A stretch of DNA of 64,000 nucleotides, taken from NCBI GenBank assembly GCA_001465935.1, contig LNKV01000005.1, positions 806,001 to 870,000 of the forward strand, given 5' to 3'. The translations under genes were made by a program, and so were the position numbers. Positions within the stretch are counted from its first letter, which is position 1. Each line of letters begins with the position of its first letter. Of the stretch, positions 10,784-21,445 are shown piece by piece. The DNA comes from Clarireedia homoeocarpa. Its lineage: Eukaryota > Ascomycota > Leotiomycetes > Helotiales > Rutstroemiaceae. The notes under the pieces are model-generated. The model made no database searches. It worked only from the letters and a program-made list of their open reading frames with translations, and was not told the origin of the DNA.

Positions 10784-11516
10784 ATGTCACAAACCTATAC
10801 AGTTACCGAAGGGACTAAGGATGATTTTGCAGTCTTGACATACCTGGTATCAAAAGCATACCACAACGACGAGGTTTGGAAAGTAATTTTTAGAGATGTA
10901 TCGCCAGAGGATGAACACAGTTGGTTAATGGTCTTTATTGGTATGCGTTACTCAATGGACGACATAACCTTGTATGTCGTGAAGAGCGATGATGGGTATG
11001 CTGATCTCCCCAAGATTCAAGCTGTGATGCATGAGTGCGTTATTGACGGATCAATAGGGAGATCTTGGGTGTGAGTGCCCTTCAATGGCCATGGACTATG
11101 AAGCCCCTCTCCAAGGAACTGAAAGAAACGTGCAATTCTACCGATCCGGAGCATATCCCACCACCACCTAAGGGGTTCAAAATGGATGCTTGGAAAGAAA
11201 TGTCCTACATCAATACTGGGACCGGCGAGCATGGTTACGACCCAAAGCAAGACTTCCGTATGGGTTCATCGTAAGATTGCGCTTTTTGATACCACAGCTA
11301 ACATGTGTTGTAGACCGTAGAGGTACAGTGATTCTGCCCGCAGCTCAAAAGCAAGGAATCGGTGGTCTTCTGACGCGTCATTGTAATCAAATCGCAGATG
11401 AAGCTGGTCGTCGGACGTGGGTTGCCACTCGACCATCGTCTGTCAAAATGTTTCGTTCGTTGGGATTCAAGGACGTAGGAATCGTTCATGCGCATATGGA
11501 AAGATGGGGGGGGTGA
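10784..11516 (+). CDS. GNAT-family N-acetyltransferase (3 exons)
   Basis: Exons are 10784-10995, 11058-11270 and 11321-11516, giving 206 residues. Donors are GTATGC and GTAAGA, and both introns (62 and 50 nt) join in phase. Exon 1 has the mixed alpha/beta N-terminus with VLTYLVSKAYHNDEVWKVIF. Splicing creates GEILGVSALQWPW, the central beta strand of GNAT folds. Exon 3 supplies motif A: GTVILPAAQKQGIGGLLTRH, with the Q-x-x-G-I-G-G acetyl-CoA pyrophosphate loop. It is followed by WVATRPSSVKMFRSLGFKDVG, the motif B region. The protein transfers acetyl from acetyl-CoA to an amine; the substrate is unknown. Family length is normal. A poly-G run just before the TGA (GGGGGGG at 11509-11515) makes the last codons prone to sequencing error. 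Confidence 0.85.
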
Positions 11517-13842
11517 AGAGTTGAGTAAAAGCTGGTTCTTGGTTCGAGAGCCGCAGAACAGGGGGGCGCAATGGATGATGAAGTCTCGAGGAGGGGTGGG
11601 TAGGATGGCGAAACTTTGAAAAGAAGATAGGATACATTGATTGACTCGGGAAAGAAAGAAACTCGTTGCGAAGCTGGATAGTATCTATATATTCAGGCGG
11701 CCGTGTGGTGTGGTGCGCCAAAACTACGCTGATGGTAAATTGAAACGAGATTAGATGAATACACATGAATTTTAAAGTGCATTGGGGCCGTCAAGGCGCA
11801 CAGGCGCACCTCGAATCTCTCGATGACGCGCTTAGCCATGTAGTAATGTACCAACTTTCCGTGCCGCTCAAACCTGTGCCCATACACACTTGATGCAATA
11901 TGGCCCTCTCTCTATCATTAAGCGCACTTCGATACACCGCGGCTCACCTAGCTGCGGAAGTCCCAATGCCTTGCGCCTGTATAGGGCACCCTTGGAATTC
12001 GATCATGATGCCCATAGTACCATACAGTCTATATAGCAGCCACAGGTACCAACCTCGACTTAAGGTACTCGAGCATTGGCTTCTTGGATCGGACACTACC
12101 CATAGGTAATTGTGCTTTCTCTGGTGAGCATATATACAGGGCAGTTGCGTTAATAGGAATCAACATCTCCTCATCTCAGCAATCAAAGCTGTGCATGTGC
12201 CTTTAGGATCATGTAACTTGCAGTAACCAGGAAAGATCAAACTAAATTGAGGGATATCGACTTGACCAAGATTTTCATTACCAACGAGCGAGCAGCTATT
12301 TGGAATGCTATCTTATGCTACGCGAATAATGTGGACTTCGCGCTGTCCCCAAACCGCAGAGTTTTAACCTTCCAATGATAGCGGAAAGCGCATTCTCTCA
12401 TATCTGAACGGACAATGGCGGCACTACGTCCTTGACTCCATCTCCCCTTCTCACCTCCAAAGTCCAAGGCATTTGATACATTTATGATATGTCAATGCTC
12501 AAATTGTCATCTTCAGGCGCTGTTGCGTAGTCGTCATCCCAATGTAAGAAGCGTAAGTGATACGACGAGAAGAGGTCGATTTCGCTCAAGGGACATCCTG
12601 ACTGCAATGAAGCCTATTTTTCCTGGGGTCTCATTGCGGGAACTTTTCTACGTATCTCTTAGCATAGTCATAGAGATGTGGCAAAAATGAGAAGAATGAA
12701 ACGTCCGGGAGACTCCAGTAAGGGGGAGGTAACTAGCAGCAGCTATACAATCGAAAGAAGCATAGGACCGGTATATAATACCATCACAAATACAAGATTG
12801 CGAGATTGTCCTCGTGTGCTTCTGCTGTTGTGTTGGGTTGTTCATTTTCCTGGGTGAGGGGCCTAGGTATTCTGGTAATGTAACTCTCGACGCCCTCTAC
12901 CGGCAGGTCCGCTCTCTGCGTGCAAATTCGTCATCAATACGCATTCCAATATGCTCCATTTGTCTAGCAGCTACCAATCTGTGACAATCTCCACTGTTGA
13001 TTCGCTTTCGCGTGTTTGATGTTCAAATCCCTCGCTGCCTTGTGAACATCACGTTGCAGCCACTGTCTAGTTCAGGACGCAATGAGTGGTCGAGTGTTTG
13101 AATTGCGCAGTCACAGCAATGCGTCTGAATCGGAGTCATTGATCTCTGTAAGGCCTAAACAAGGGCCACGGGAAGGTTGTGGTGGGAAAATGAAGAATGC
13201 TTATCTCGGGTTGAATATTCAATCAAAGACATGGGTGTAGGCGTGCCTCTTCTGCTTGCTGCACCATGATTCCTCGATGAATGCCTTCTATATCGAAGCG
13301 ATGTTGTACAAGTCCTTGTAAAAGCTGGAGATAATCTGACCCAAGTCAAGTCGAGTGTGCGATAATTCTTTGTAAGGTGGTGGCTCGTCTTCTAACTACT
13401 GTGTTCATAGGAGAGATCGCTCCATCGCAACATCTAATACCAAAATTAGCATCGCATATAGCACAACCACAAGAGTTGAAGCCATCGCTAGCTTACGCGA
13501 GGAAAGACGTACCTCAATCACCGCGTTGCGCCCAGAATGCATAGTGTTGGTGTTGATCATAAAGACAATCAGTAACACCCAATCAATTGAAGCAGTGCAA
13601 GAGCCAAAAAACTGGTGAAGAGCAACGAGCGACATACAAGTGGACTATCCTTTTCATTGTTCACTGTTTTGAATCCTTGAATAGAAGTCGCGATGTTAAA
13701 AAGATAAGATTAAGATCCATGCACATAGCAACAACATCGCCACGTGACTATATGCACCTTAAATTTTAGGCGAAAAAACTATTTGAAGTGCTAGATGGCT
13801 TTAGGAAATTGCAAAAAGAGAATGCCTATCAAAAACGTAATA
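11517..13842. other. Intergenic, no gene recognised
   Basis: This stretch has scattered short frames on both strands (11693-11887, 11900-12109, 12484-12690, 13405-13635) with no family signature and no consistent splice structure. A T5 run on the minus strand at about 13835-13839 is the likely Pol III terminator of the adjacent tRNA. Confidence 0.45.
13830..13840 (-). terminator. Pol III T-run terminator of the tRNA-Thr gene
   Basis: On the transcribed (minus) strand five Ts follow the tRNA 3' end after TTACG, the usual Pol III stop. Confidence 0.6.
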
Positions 13843-13932
13843 TGCCCGGACCAGGACTCGAACCTGGGAATCTTTTCATTGCCTTATATTCCAAGATACA
13901 AGTGAAACGCGTTACCACTGCGCCACCAGGGC
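13843..13932 (-). tRNA. tRNA-Thr(UGU) with a 17-nt intron
   Basis: On the minus strand a cloverleaf folds. The acceptor is GCCCTGG with TCCGGGC; pair 5-68 is mismatched and 7-66 is G-U. The D arm is GCG/CGC with loop CAGTGGTAA. The anticodon stem is TTTCA/TGAAA. The T arm is CCAGG-TTCGAGT-CCTGG, and the discriminator is A. The 24 nt between the anticodon-stem halves leave a seven-base loop with anticodon TGT plus a 17-nt intron after position 37, the canonical nuclear tRNA intron site. TTTTT follows 4 nt downstream on the same strand, a Pol III terminator. The B box (GGTTCGAGTCC) is intact. The acceptor mismatch is slightly unusual, so a weakly functional copy is possible. Confidence 0.87.
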
Positions 13933-14727
13933 ATAACGAGTCCAGTAGTTCTCTACTGGAAGTGGATGACGTAACATGATTATTGAAAAATATATTACTT
14001 TCAACGTATACATATATACACCTCCACCTACTCCCCGCCAAGCCCAGCACCGCGACATCAAGAACCAGTCACTTTGAGGTAATAATATTCATGTGAGAGA
14101 AGTTGAGGTCAGAAAGACGCGGGTTTGATGCTATTCCTGTCGGGATTGAAATGATAGATAGCTCCTTCGCTCCATTAACATATCTATCCGATGAGAGCAG
14201 CGATTTGCAGAATTGCTCGATGGAGCAATTTCGTTCTTCTCAGCATTTGTACTCATATCAAAACAACTCCAAGATTATATCATACCATAGTCCAGTTCAC
14301 CCAAGGAAACCAAAGAGCACAGCAAAGGTAATAATACAATCATATATGAATTTCTATCCTAATGCGATTCCATTATCTAAGATCCTCTATATGAGTCCTC
14401 TTCTTTTTTTTATCATACTTATCCATGAATGATATGATATGGATATAATATAGCAAATTCCCCCGCGCCATGCTAAAGATGATAATCAGTATCTGCCCCA
14501 TCCATCCATCCTGTCCTGTCCGTCGATTCATCTTTCCTTTTCCCATAGATCCCCGATCTTCCCACGTTAGACCCGAACACCACGCTAAGATAATACCAAA
14601 GTAACAATAAACAATAAACAAGAAATAAAGAAAAAGAGAAGACCCAAATTAGTTCGCCATATCCCGCTCGCTCCCAAGTTCCAATACACCAAAAAACAAA
14701 TGAAATAAAAAGCCGGCAAATGAAAAC
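13933..14727. other. Intergenic, 3' flank of the Ser/Pro-rich gene
   Basis: This is AT-rich sequence upstream of the tRNA and downstream of the minus-strand gene that ends at 14728. It is probably 3'-UTR in part. No gene recognised. Confidence 0.45.
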
Positions 14728-16987
14728 TCAGAATCCCTCACCCCCTCTCACCACCTCGACTAAACTCCTCACCATCCACGGCTCCAACTTCTCCCTCTCG
14801 TGTGCCTTCTCTCCCCTCTTCCCCTTCTTCTCTGCCGCCGCACCATTCTTCACCCCCTCCATCCCCTCCAGCAACTTCCCAATGCAGCTCAGGACAGCTG
14901 CCTCTAGCTCCTCTTTCCTCGTCGTTGTTGTCGCCTTCGAACAAGAATTCTTCCCCTTGCTTCCCATACCACCGCGTAATCCCTCGATGTTGATTCCGAG
15001 GGTGGAGGCGGCTTTGGCGGGGATGCCGAAGGAGGAGCGCGTGAAGGAGGGGGTGCGGTGGTGGCGGGAGCGAGGATGCGAGGAAGGGTGCGAGGAGGTG
15101 GATTTGGATTTGGAGGATGAGGGGATTGCGTTTGATGGGAGAGTAGTGAGGTAGGTATAGCTTGTGATGTAGGCGTATAGAGAAGAAAGAAGGAAGTCGG
15201 AAGAATGAGGGAAGATGGATCGAAGAGGATTGAGATTTGGCTTGGTAGTCGTAGCTTGGAATGTAGATGAGAATTGTGGTGGAGGAGAGAAAGGTGGGGT
15301 AAGAGGGGTATCAATGTCGAGAGGTGAGTAGATGCTTGTTGCTGCGGAGATGGGAGAGTAGCAGATGGTTTGAGGACGCTGATGAGGGTAGGTTCGAAGC
15401 AGACGGTCGAGTGAACTGGTTGAGGAGGAGAATGATGTTGATGGGATGTGGACTTTGAGAGATTTTGGTTTCGGTTTAGGTTTGGATCCTTGAGGGGAGG
15501 ATTTTGCAGAAGAAAGATGAGAACGAATGGTTGACACACAGGGGGTATCAGCTAAAAGCATTTTTGAAGGAAAATTGATGGTGGAATCTTCGATGGTCGA
15601 GATTATGTCTGAAAAAGATTGAGGAGCTGATGAAATGGAAGATGGTTCTGGAGCATGGAGCTGTGTGACGCGTTTGTGTTCGGTCTGGGAACTTGTGGTG
15701 GGTTGCCGACTGAAATTAGGTGCAGTAGATATAACAGGTGGTTCGGGAGTGGCTGGTGGACTGGTCATAGCGAGATCCCCTTTAATAGTAGAAACTGACT
15801 GGCGGCTAGATTTGGTAGATGATTGCTTCAATGACATTGATTCTTCTTGTTCTTTGGTGAACGATTTAGAATGACGAATAGTGGAATCATTAGAGAGATT
15901 CAATCGACTAACTCGGCGCGGGACTGAAGATGATCTTGGTGGAATTGTGATAGACAATGGAGGTGATGGCTTCACGTTGACATGAACTACTTGTGCTTTA
16001 GCTGGAGCAAGAGCAGTTGCACACGCCTAGATAAGGTTAGAAACGGTTTTCAGGGAAAAAAGATATATATGGGGAACCTACGAAGAAATCATCGCTCTCC
16101 TCGGTATCGCTCTCGCACATGCTGGTGCTATCACTAAGCCATTCTTCAATGTCCACGCTCGAGCGGTGCTCTGATACTCTGTCGACAACCGTACGTAGAT
16201 TTCTCGAGAATGGATCCTTCCTCTGTCTGACTGGACTTCCAAACCAAGACGATGTTTCGCTGTAAGCCTCTCCCATACACTTGAAAGAAAAGCTAGAATT
16301 CCTTCGCCTTTTGGAAATGGGTGTAGAAGCCTCGCTTTCCTCATCGTTGTTTTTCGAGTAGTCAGAGTCATACTTGCTACCTGAACTCGAATCACTGAAT
16401 CCTTCGTAGTCATCGATAATGCAAGAAGTAGTACAGGCTACACCCTCGGAGCATCGTGTGCAGTTTCCCTCCTCGGCACCATATGGATTGTCGAGTAAGG
16501 GCGTTCCTGTTTTTGAATAGACTGGAGTATCGCGATACCCAGCTGGTCGAATAGCTAGAGGAGGACCTGCAATCTTTTTTCTTGATGCTATACTCTTCGG
16601 GTCCGAAAAACTTCCCAACTTTGCATTATGACCAAAAGTCGTCCTGCGACACGAGACCGGTGAGTATGAAGATGTAGAGCTGGGTGTCTGAGGTGAGGAT
16701 AGTTTAAGAGGTAAGAGTTGCTTCATTCCGGACACTGATCTACGGGATGTATTCGCAGATGCAGGTCTTGCTGGAATGCAGAAAGAAGTTTCTGGATACA
16801 TTTCGACTTGTAAACACGGTAAAGACGTTACTCTTCGAGGACTTGGATGAACAATGTCGTTGTCCGAAGAAGAGATAGGTGCATGATATGTCCTGTGCGG
16901 CGTATGTACGTTGGGAGAGTTGGGGGTGGAGATACGATGAGGATATGACTGTCTCTGGGGAGTTTCGAAAGTGGAGGAGGCATCCAT
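14728..16987 (-). CDS. Ser/Pro-rich, largely disordered protein (2 exons)
   Basis: Exon 1 is 16987-16082 (302 codons) and exon 2 is 16026-14728. The 55-nt intron has a GTAGGT donor, a TCTAACC branch and a CTAG acceptor, in phase 0, giving 734 residues. The N-terminal two thirds are Ser/Pro/Thr-rich with repeated SP and TP sites. A Cys patch (NCTRCSEGVACTTSC) and an acidic stretch (SLS..DSTSMCESDTEESDD) lie in exon 1. The C-terminal quarter holds the only structured-looking part: SLYAYITSYTYL, then RSSFGIPAKAASTLGI, then EELEAAVLSCIGKLLEGMEG, likely two or three amphipathic helices. This helix set recurs in uncharacterised filamentous-fungal proteins, but I cannot name the family. The many SP/TP sites suggest kinase regulation. 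The protein is probably nuclear or cytosolic, as there is no signal peptide or membrane helix. Confidence 0.8.
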
Positions 16988-18097
16988 GTTTGTAGTGGTG
17001 ATGTATGTCTTGAGTCAAAGGTCAAGTTATGACAAAAGCAATAACTTGTCTGAGAGTTGCATGCAGGAGAAGGATATAGGATGTAGAAGAATATGATATG
17101 AGGAAAAGAATATCATATTATAACAACGAACCACTCAGGCTGAAGATGAGAGTATCTATAGAAATAGTATGATCTTCCCATCCCTTGTATGGAAAACAAA
17201 GCAAGGCAATATGTTTTGAACAGGGCCCTCATGACCACCCATTCATCTACCCACCCATCCACCGCTTCGGAAGATCATACAAGGGAGGGGAAAAAGAAAA
17301 AGGTGGTGTACGAGGCGGCATTGCCCCTGCAGTAGATTAACAATGCTGTGCGTTGTGCACCCACATGGAACCCGAGGATAAGGCGAAAAGCATTGGAAAA
17401 GGAAAGACAGATGGTGTTATGCGCAAGTATCGGTAAGAAGGCCAAGTGCCAGCCACAGGAACCACAATATCCGAATACAGGTCTGTGTAATTTAGATCTT
17501 CTGGGGGATGGGGGAGGGGGGGGGGTGTGAGATATATGTGGAATGAGTTAGTTTAAGTGGGTTAACTGGGTACACGACCCGACAATTGAATCGAGGCGTC
17601 ATATTTTTCGGGTTCTACTGGGGGGAGTGTCTCTTTGTCTGGGAGAAACTTGAGAAAACTTTGACAAGGGGAAGAAGTCTGAGGTGGATAGATTTTGACA
17701 AGGGGAACACATGGACCCAGCTTTCGGCAAGGACCGTATGTTGTAAGAGAGGTTGTATGGGATGTTGGTATGGCCTGATGTTGTATGAAGGCTGTATAAA
17801 CACAAAACACTGTATGAATGCTGTATGGGTAAGGTTGTTTGCTTGGGTTTTTGGTACTCACACATGGGTATAGAAAAATTACGTGGTGTAAAAGGTATAG
17901 TGCTATAATGCTTGCGATAATCTTGACAGTCTTTCGGGTCAGAGAAATGGAGATGGAGACGTAAAAATAGAAGATGTACCTTGATTATTTTACCAGGGAA
18001 GAACTTCAGGCAGAACCATTCGAAGCATGTGAGGGATTGAATTGGGATTTGGAGTCCGTGGCAAGAAACTCCAAAGGATTGATCGATGCATACTCCA

Positions 18098-18133
18098 TAC
18101 AATACCGTACTCCATACTCCATACTCCATACTC
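18098..18133. repeat. (CATACTC)-type short tandem repeat
   Basis: Four to five imperfect copies of CCATACTC are visible, on the boundary of an ATAC-rich stretch. Confidence 0.7.
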
Positions 18134-18884
18134 CGCCGACAGAGTCAAGGACATGGGAAGAAAAACCTTCTTCAATTCATAACAAAGCAAGTGTAGCTAT
18201 GCTCAAAGATTGGATGATGATTAGAAGATGGGGGAAATTGAAGGGATGGATGAGGTGCGAACTGTTTTGCTGTAATGTACATTCAACCGTCTATGCAGAG
18301 AGTGAGACGGAATGTACCTATTCGCCTAATATGATTGGTGAAGGGGTGAATTACGAGTTTCGCGAGTTATCCAACCATATTGTGCATCTTGTTATTGCCC
18401 AGCTCGTTGACGAGCGCCTTTCAGCCCTCTCGGCCTCATGTATGTATGTACCGGGTTAGAGCCTTGTAGTCTTCGAGAGTCTGGGTTCCTGTCGATGATT
18501 CTACTACAATGGATTCCAACCCTGTAAAGCCCGAACGCCTGCATCGAAGCCTAACCAAATAATAGAATTCCGATCGAACCCAGTTCGGTGGTAGCCGTAT
18601 CGAATGAGAATGGGGACACAGAGGGGTACGGAGGGTACATGGAGTGCTTGGAACTGATCGCACATCGTGATTGCGATTGTGCAAGTTATATTTGATCAGT
18701 ACGAAGTAAACACAGACCAGAAGAGAGAGTCAAGTGGAGTAGCAGGAATCTCCAAGGTTACTAGCAAAAGGTACTGGAAAGGAGTAAGTGACGTGCGGGC
18801 GACGATCTTTTGGTTTCTAGCCTAGGCACAGACCTAGATCTCAACTGCTTTTACTCTGGAGCGGGAAAGGAGGAGAAAACTGTC

Positions 18885-18952
18885 AACTAACTCCAACTAA
18901 CTCCAACTAACTCCAACTAACTCCAACCAACTCCAACTAACTCCGACTAAAA
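18885..18952. repeat. Tandem repeat of CTCCAACTAA (10-mer)
   Basis: About six consecutive copies of an approximately 10-bp unit (AACTCCAACT), with one Cys-like variant (AACCAA) and one CTCCGACTAA at the end. Confidence 0.85.
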
Positions 18953-19129
18953 GACTAGTTGCTACAGTCTGGATGTTGTCAAGCGTGTTAAGGACAGCCA
19001 CTGATCAGGCTTGCATCTTTCAACAGACTTAACCGTATGATAGTCTGGTTCAGACTTTGCAGTCTAGACAGTACAATCTTAAATGATAGCATCATCACCA
19101 TCACCGAGTGCACGATCCAAGTGGCAGTC

Positions 19130-19720
19130 TACGAAGTAAGTACTAGTACTACTTTGGTGAAGGTACACTTCAGGTACGAACGTATAAGAGGGAAGTACGG
19201 GAGAATTGACGGTACACGCTAAGTAGACAAGCAAGTATTATTGGCAGTTTGTACGGACTGACTTCAAGCAGCTTACCGGAATCTTCAAGTTACGAAGCAC
19301 AGCTTAGTAGTCGCTGAGTAGCAGCTAGGTACGGTACTTTTACATCAGATGCTTGGCTGAAAGGCTACTTCGTACATCGTACCCAGGTACCTTGACATGT
19401 TTTTTCGTACGGAAGGTACCTAGGTACATTATCCGCTCGAACTGTACCTTGACATGTATTGCTGAAGCTACACTGTTTTTGGAGATTTTTGGCGTATGGT
19501 TACCCTGAGCTTCTGACCCTAAACTCTCTAAGGGAAAGGTCGACAGGTACATCAGGTACTTTCCGTACGTCAGGTACGCGAAAGCCCGGTAGACAAGGGG
19601 GGGCTTGTCGTGGTGTTTTGTGTACCTGGCGGAAGCTTTTCGTACTTGGACGAATACCCAGTGACGCTCTTCACCCCGGCTAGGTAGCGACTTTAAAATC
19701 CCAAGTACTTGGGAAATTTC
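19130..19720. repeat. GTAC/GGTACC-dense block
   Basis: About 590 bp contain an unusually high density of the palindrome GTAC, often as AGGTAC, GGTACC or TACGTAC (for example 19137-19149, 19380-19440 and 19545-19580). No ORF is convincing here. The block could be degraded repeats or a binding-site cluster. Confidence 0.6.
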
Positions 19721-19897
19721 AGCGGGTCCTTCCATCTCATCTGATCCTATTTCATCCCATGTTGATGCTTGAAGATTCGAGAGACGAGGGGCGAGGGCCA
19801 AGGGGCGAGGGTCGAAATGCGAGCTGTGATGAATGGGGCGGAGGGGGGGGGAGACTCTGGAGAGTAGCTTTAGCTCTAGCTGCAAGATGTCATGGAT

Positions 19898-19961
19898 GTG
19901 GTATGGTATGGTGTGGTATGGTGTGGTATGGTATAGTATGGTATGGTATGGTATGGTATGT
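19898..19961. repeat. TATGG pentanucleotide microsatellite, with TGTGG variants
   Basis: About 12 units of TATGG/TGTGG run in tandem. Reading it on the minus strand produces the artefactual HTIPYHTI protein repeat. Confidence 0.9.
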
Positions 19962-20133
19962 ACGAAGGATAGCTGCCATGTAGCTGCGAGGTGTGGCATC
20001 ATGCTGTGTGAGGGGAGGTGATGTTGTAGATAATGGGAATGCATAGACAATGTCTTGGGAATGTCTAGGAATCCTATTCTGATACTGCAGCCTCGAATTC
20101 CATACTTACTTCTATACCTACTTCTATACTTCT

Positions 20134-20219
20134 ATACATACATACATACATACATACATACATACATACATACATACATACATACATACATACATACATA
20201 CATACAATACATACAATAC
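20134..20219. repeat. (CATA)n microsatellite
   Basis: About 18 uninterrupted CATA units are followed by CAATACATA variants. Confidence 0.95.
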
Positions 20220-20400
20220 ATACTCACTCCACTCACTCACAAGTACCCAACCTCACCTCACCTCACCTCACACCTCGTATCGTAGAAAACCAAAAAAATC
20301 AATCACATGAAATGAAAAGAAAATAAAATAAAATATCCACACACATATTCAAATATAAATACAGTAAATAATCATCAGGTCAAATGTCTCACAAGGCCAA

Positions 20401-20432
20401 ATACATACATACATACATACATACATACATAC
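20401..20432. repeat. (CATA)n microsatellite, second copy
   Basis: Eight CATA units, 180 bp from the first array. Confidence 0.95.
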
Positions 20433-20451
20433 AGTGGGAAAAGAAAAAGAG

Positions 20452-20495
<44 letters not shown>
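20452..20495. repeat. Poly-A tract of about 44 bases
   Basis: An uninterrupted A run on the plus strand, i.e. poly-T on the creA sense strand. Its exact length is unreliable in any assembly. Confidence 0.9.
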
Positions 20496-20500
<5 letters not shown>

Positions 20501-20563
20501 ATTATTCATCTCAATTAAATTCTAACCTACACATGTCAAGTAAGTCATTTATACTGACTTATC

Positions 20564-20586
20564 ACCTATCTATCTATCTATCTATC
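20564..20586. repeat. (CTAT)n microsatellite
   Basis: Five CTAT units lie just downstream of the poly-A. Confidence 0.85.
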
Positions 20587-21445
20587 AAATCCAATCCAAC
20601 CACGCACGTGTGTAGCCAGAAAAGATAAGCCGTTACACAGTGCATCATAAATTTTCACCACCCAAATTAAAAAGTTTTGATTTGGAAAATGTAGTGTAAT
20701 AAGTTTCTTTGGTTCTTTCTTCTTTCATTTCAACTAGGAGCCGACGCTAACTACCTGCTATTGCTCGCTTCTAATCGATATTCTCCCCCCATCTCTCATA
20801 TCAAATCCCATGCATCCATAACGTGCCATGCAATCCCATACCGTACCAGTTCATACCCATTCCAACCCAGCGCCCAGTCCATCCATCATACCCGCCAATA
20901 ACTCGACGTGACTTGACTCGGCCATGATGCACCCGCAAACCCCAACCCCACCACATCACAAAGAATTCCCTCATCCCCCGAAACCCCATATATTTCACCT
21001 GTCTATAAACCCTCGCAGAAAGATGTAGGAGTGTCCCAAAAAGAATAATGCCCCCCAAATGTTGTTCCCCCAACCCCACGCTTGATTGAAGAAAAATGTC
21101 ATCAACCAGCACGCAAAAAAAAAAAAAAAGATATAATGAAGACCCATGGCGAGATTGTGAGAGGAGTTAGCTCCATCATCAGAAAAATTTGATAAGGAAA
21201 AATACTAGTCTATAGTTCGAGAATGCCGCTCTAGATATACAACCAGAAAACCAACCAGCCTGCTTAGAGAACAAAATCATGAAAATGAAGTGGAGTGAAG
21301 GAAAGATATGCCGACGTATGCATAATGTGCGACTTAGGTATGAGTTTAGAAGGGTGTAGGTCGCATATCAATGATTTCGTTGATAAGACGTGGGCCAACT
21401 TTCGTGATGGACAGTGTCGAAAATCTCGTTTGTGGTTTTCGAAAT

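Larger units (their letters stand above)
16988..21445. other. 4.4-kb intergenic rich in microsatellites and GTAC motifs
   Basis: This lies between two minus-strand genes and includes the 5' flank of the Ser/Pro-rich gene and the 3' flank of creA. No gene is supported. Frames such as 17599-18129 and 19340-20050 are translations of repeats or leader-like sequence. Notable content is listed separately: TACTCCA and CTCCAACTAA repeats, a GTAC-dense block, TATGG, CATA and CTAT arrays and a long poly-A. Confidence 0.6.

Noticed and set aside
13829..14050. Short frames containing GPGLEPGN or PGSSPGP motifs
   Set aside because: These are translations of the tRNA T-arm on either strand, a common annotation artefact.
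14904..15539. Alternative minus-strand 211-codon frame
   Set aside because: Shadow of the Ser/Pro-rich gene in another frame; the same GC-skewed region explains it.
17599..18129. Minus-strand 176-codon frame
   Set aside because: Its composition is that of untranslated leader sequence, rich in Cys/Phe/Ser, with no motif; overlapping frames exist on both strands.
19340..20050. Minus-strand 236-codon frame with HTIPYHT repeats
   Set aside because: Translation of the TATGG microsatellite and the GTAC block, not a gene.
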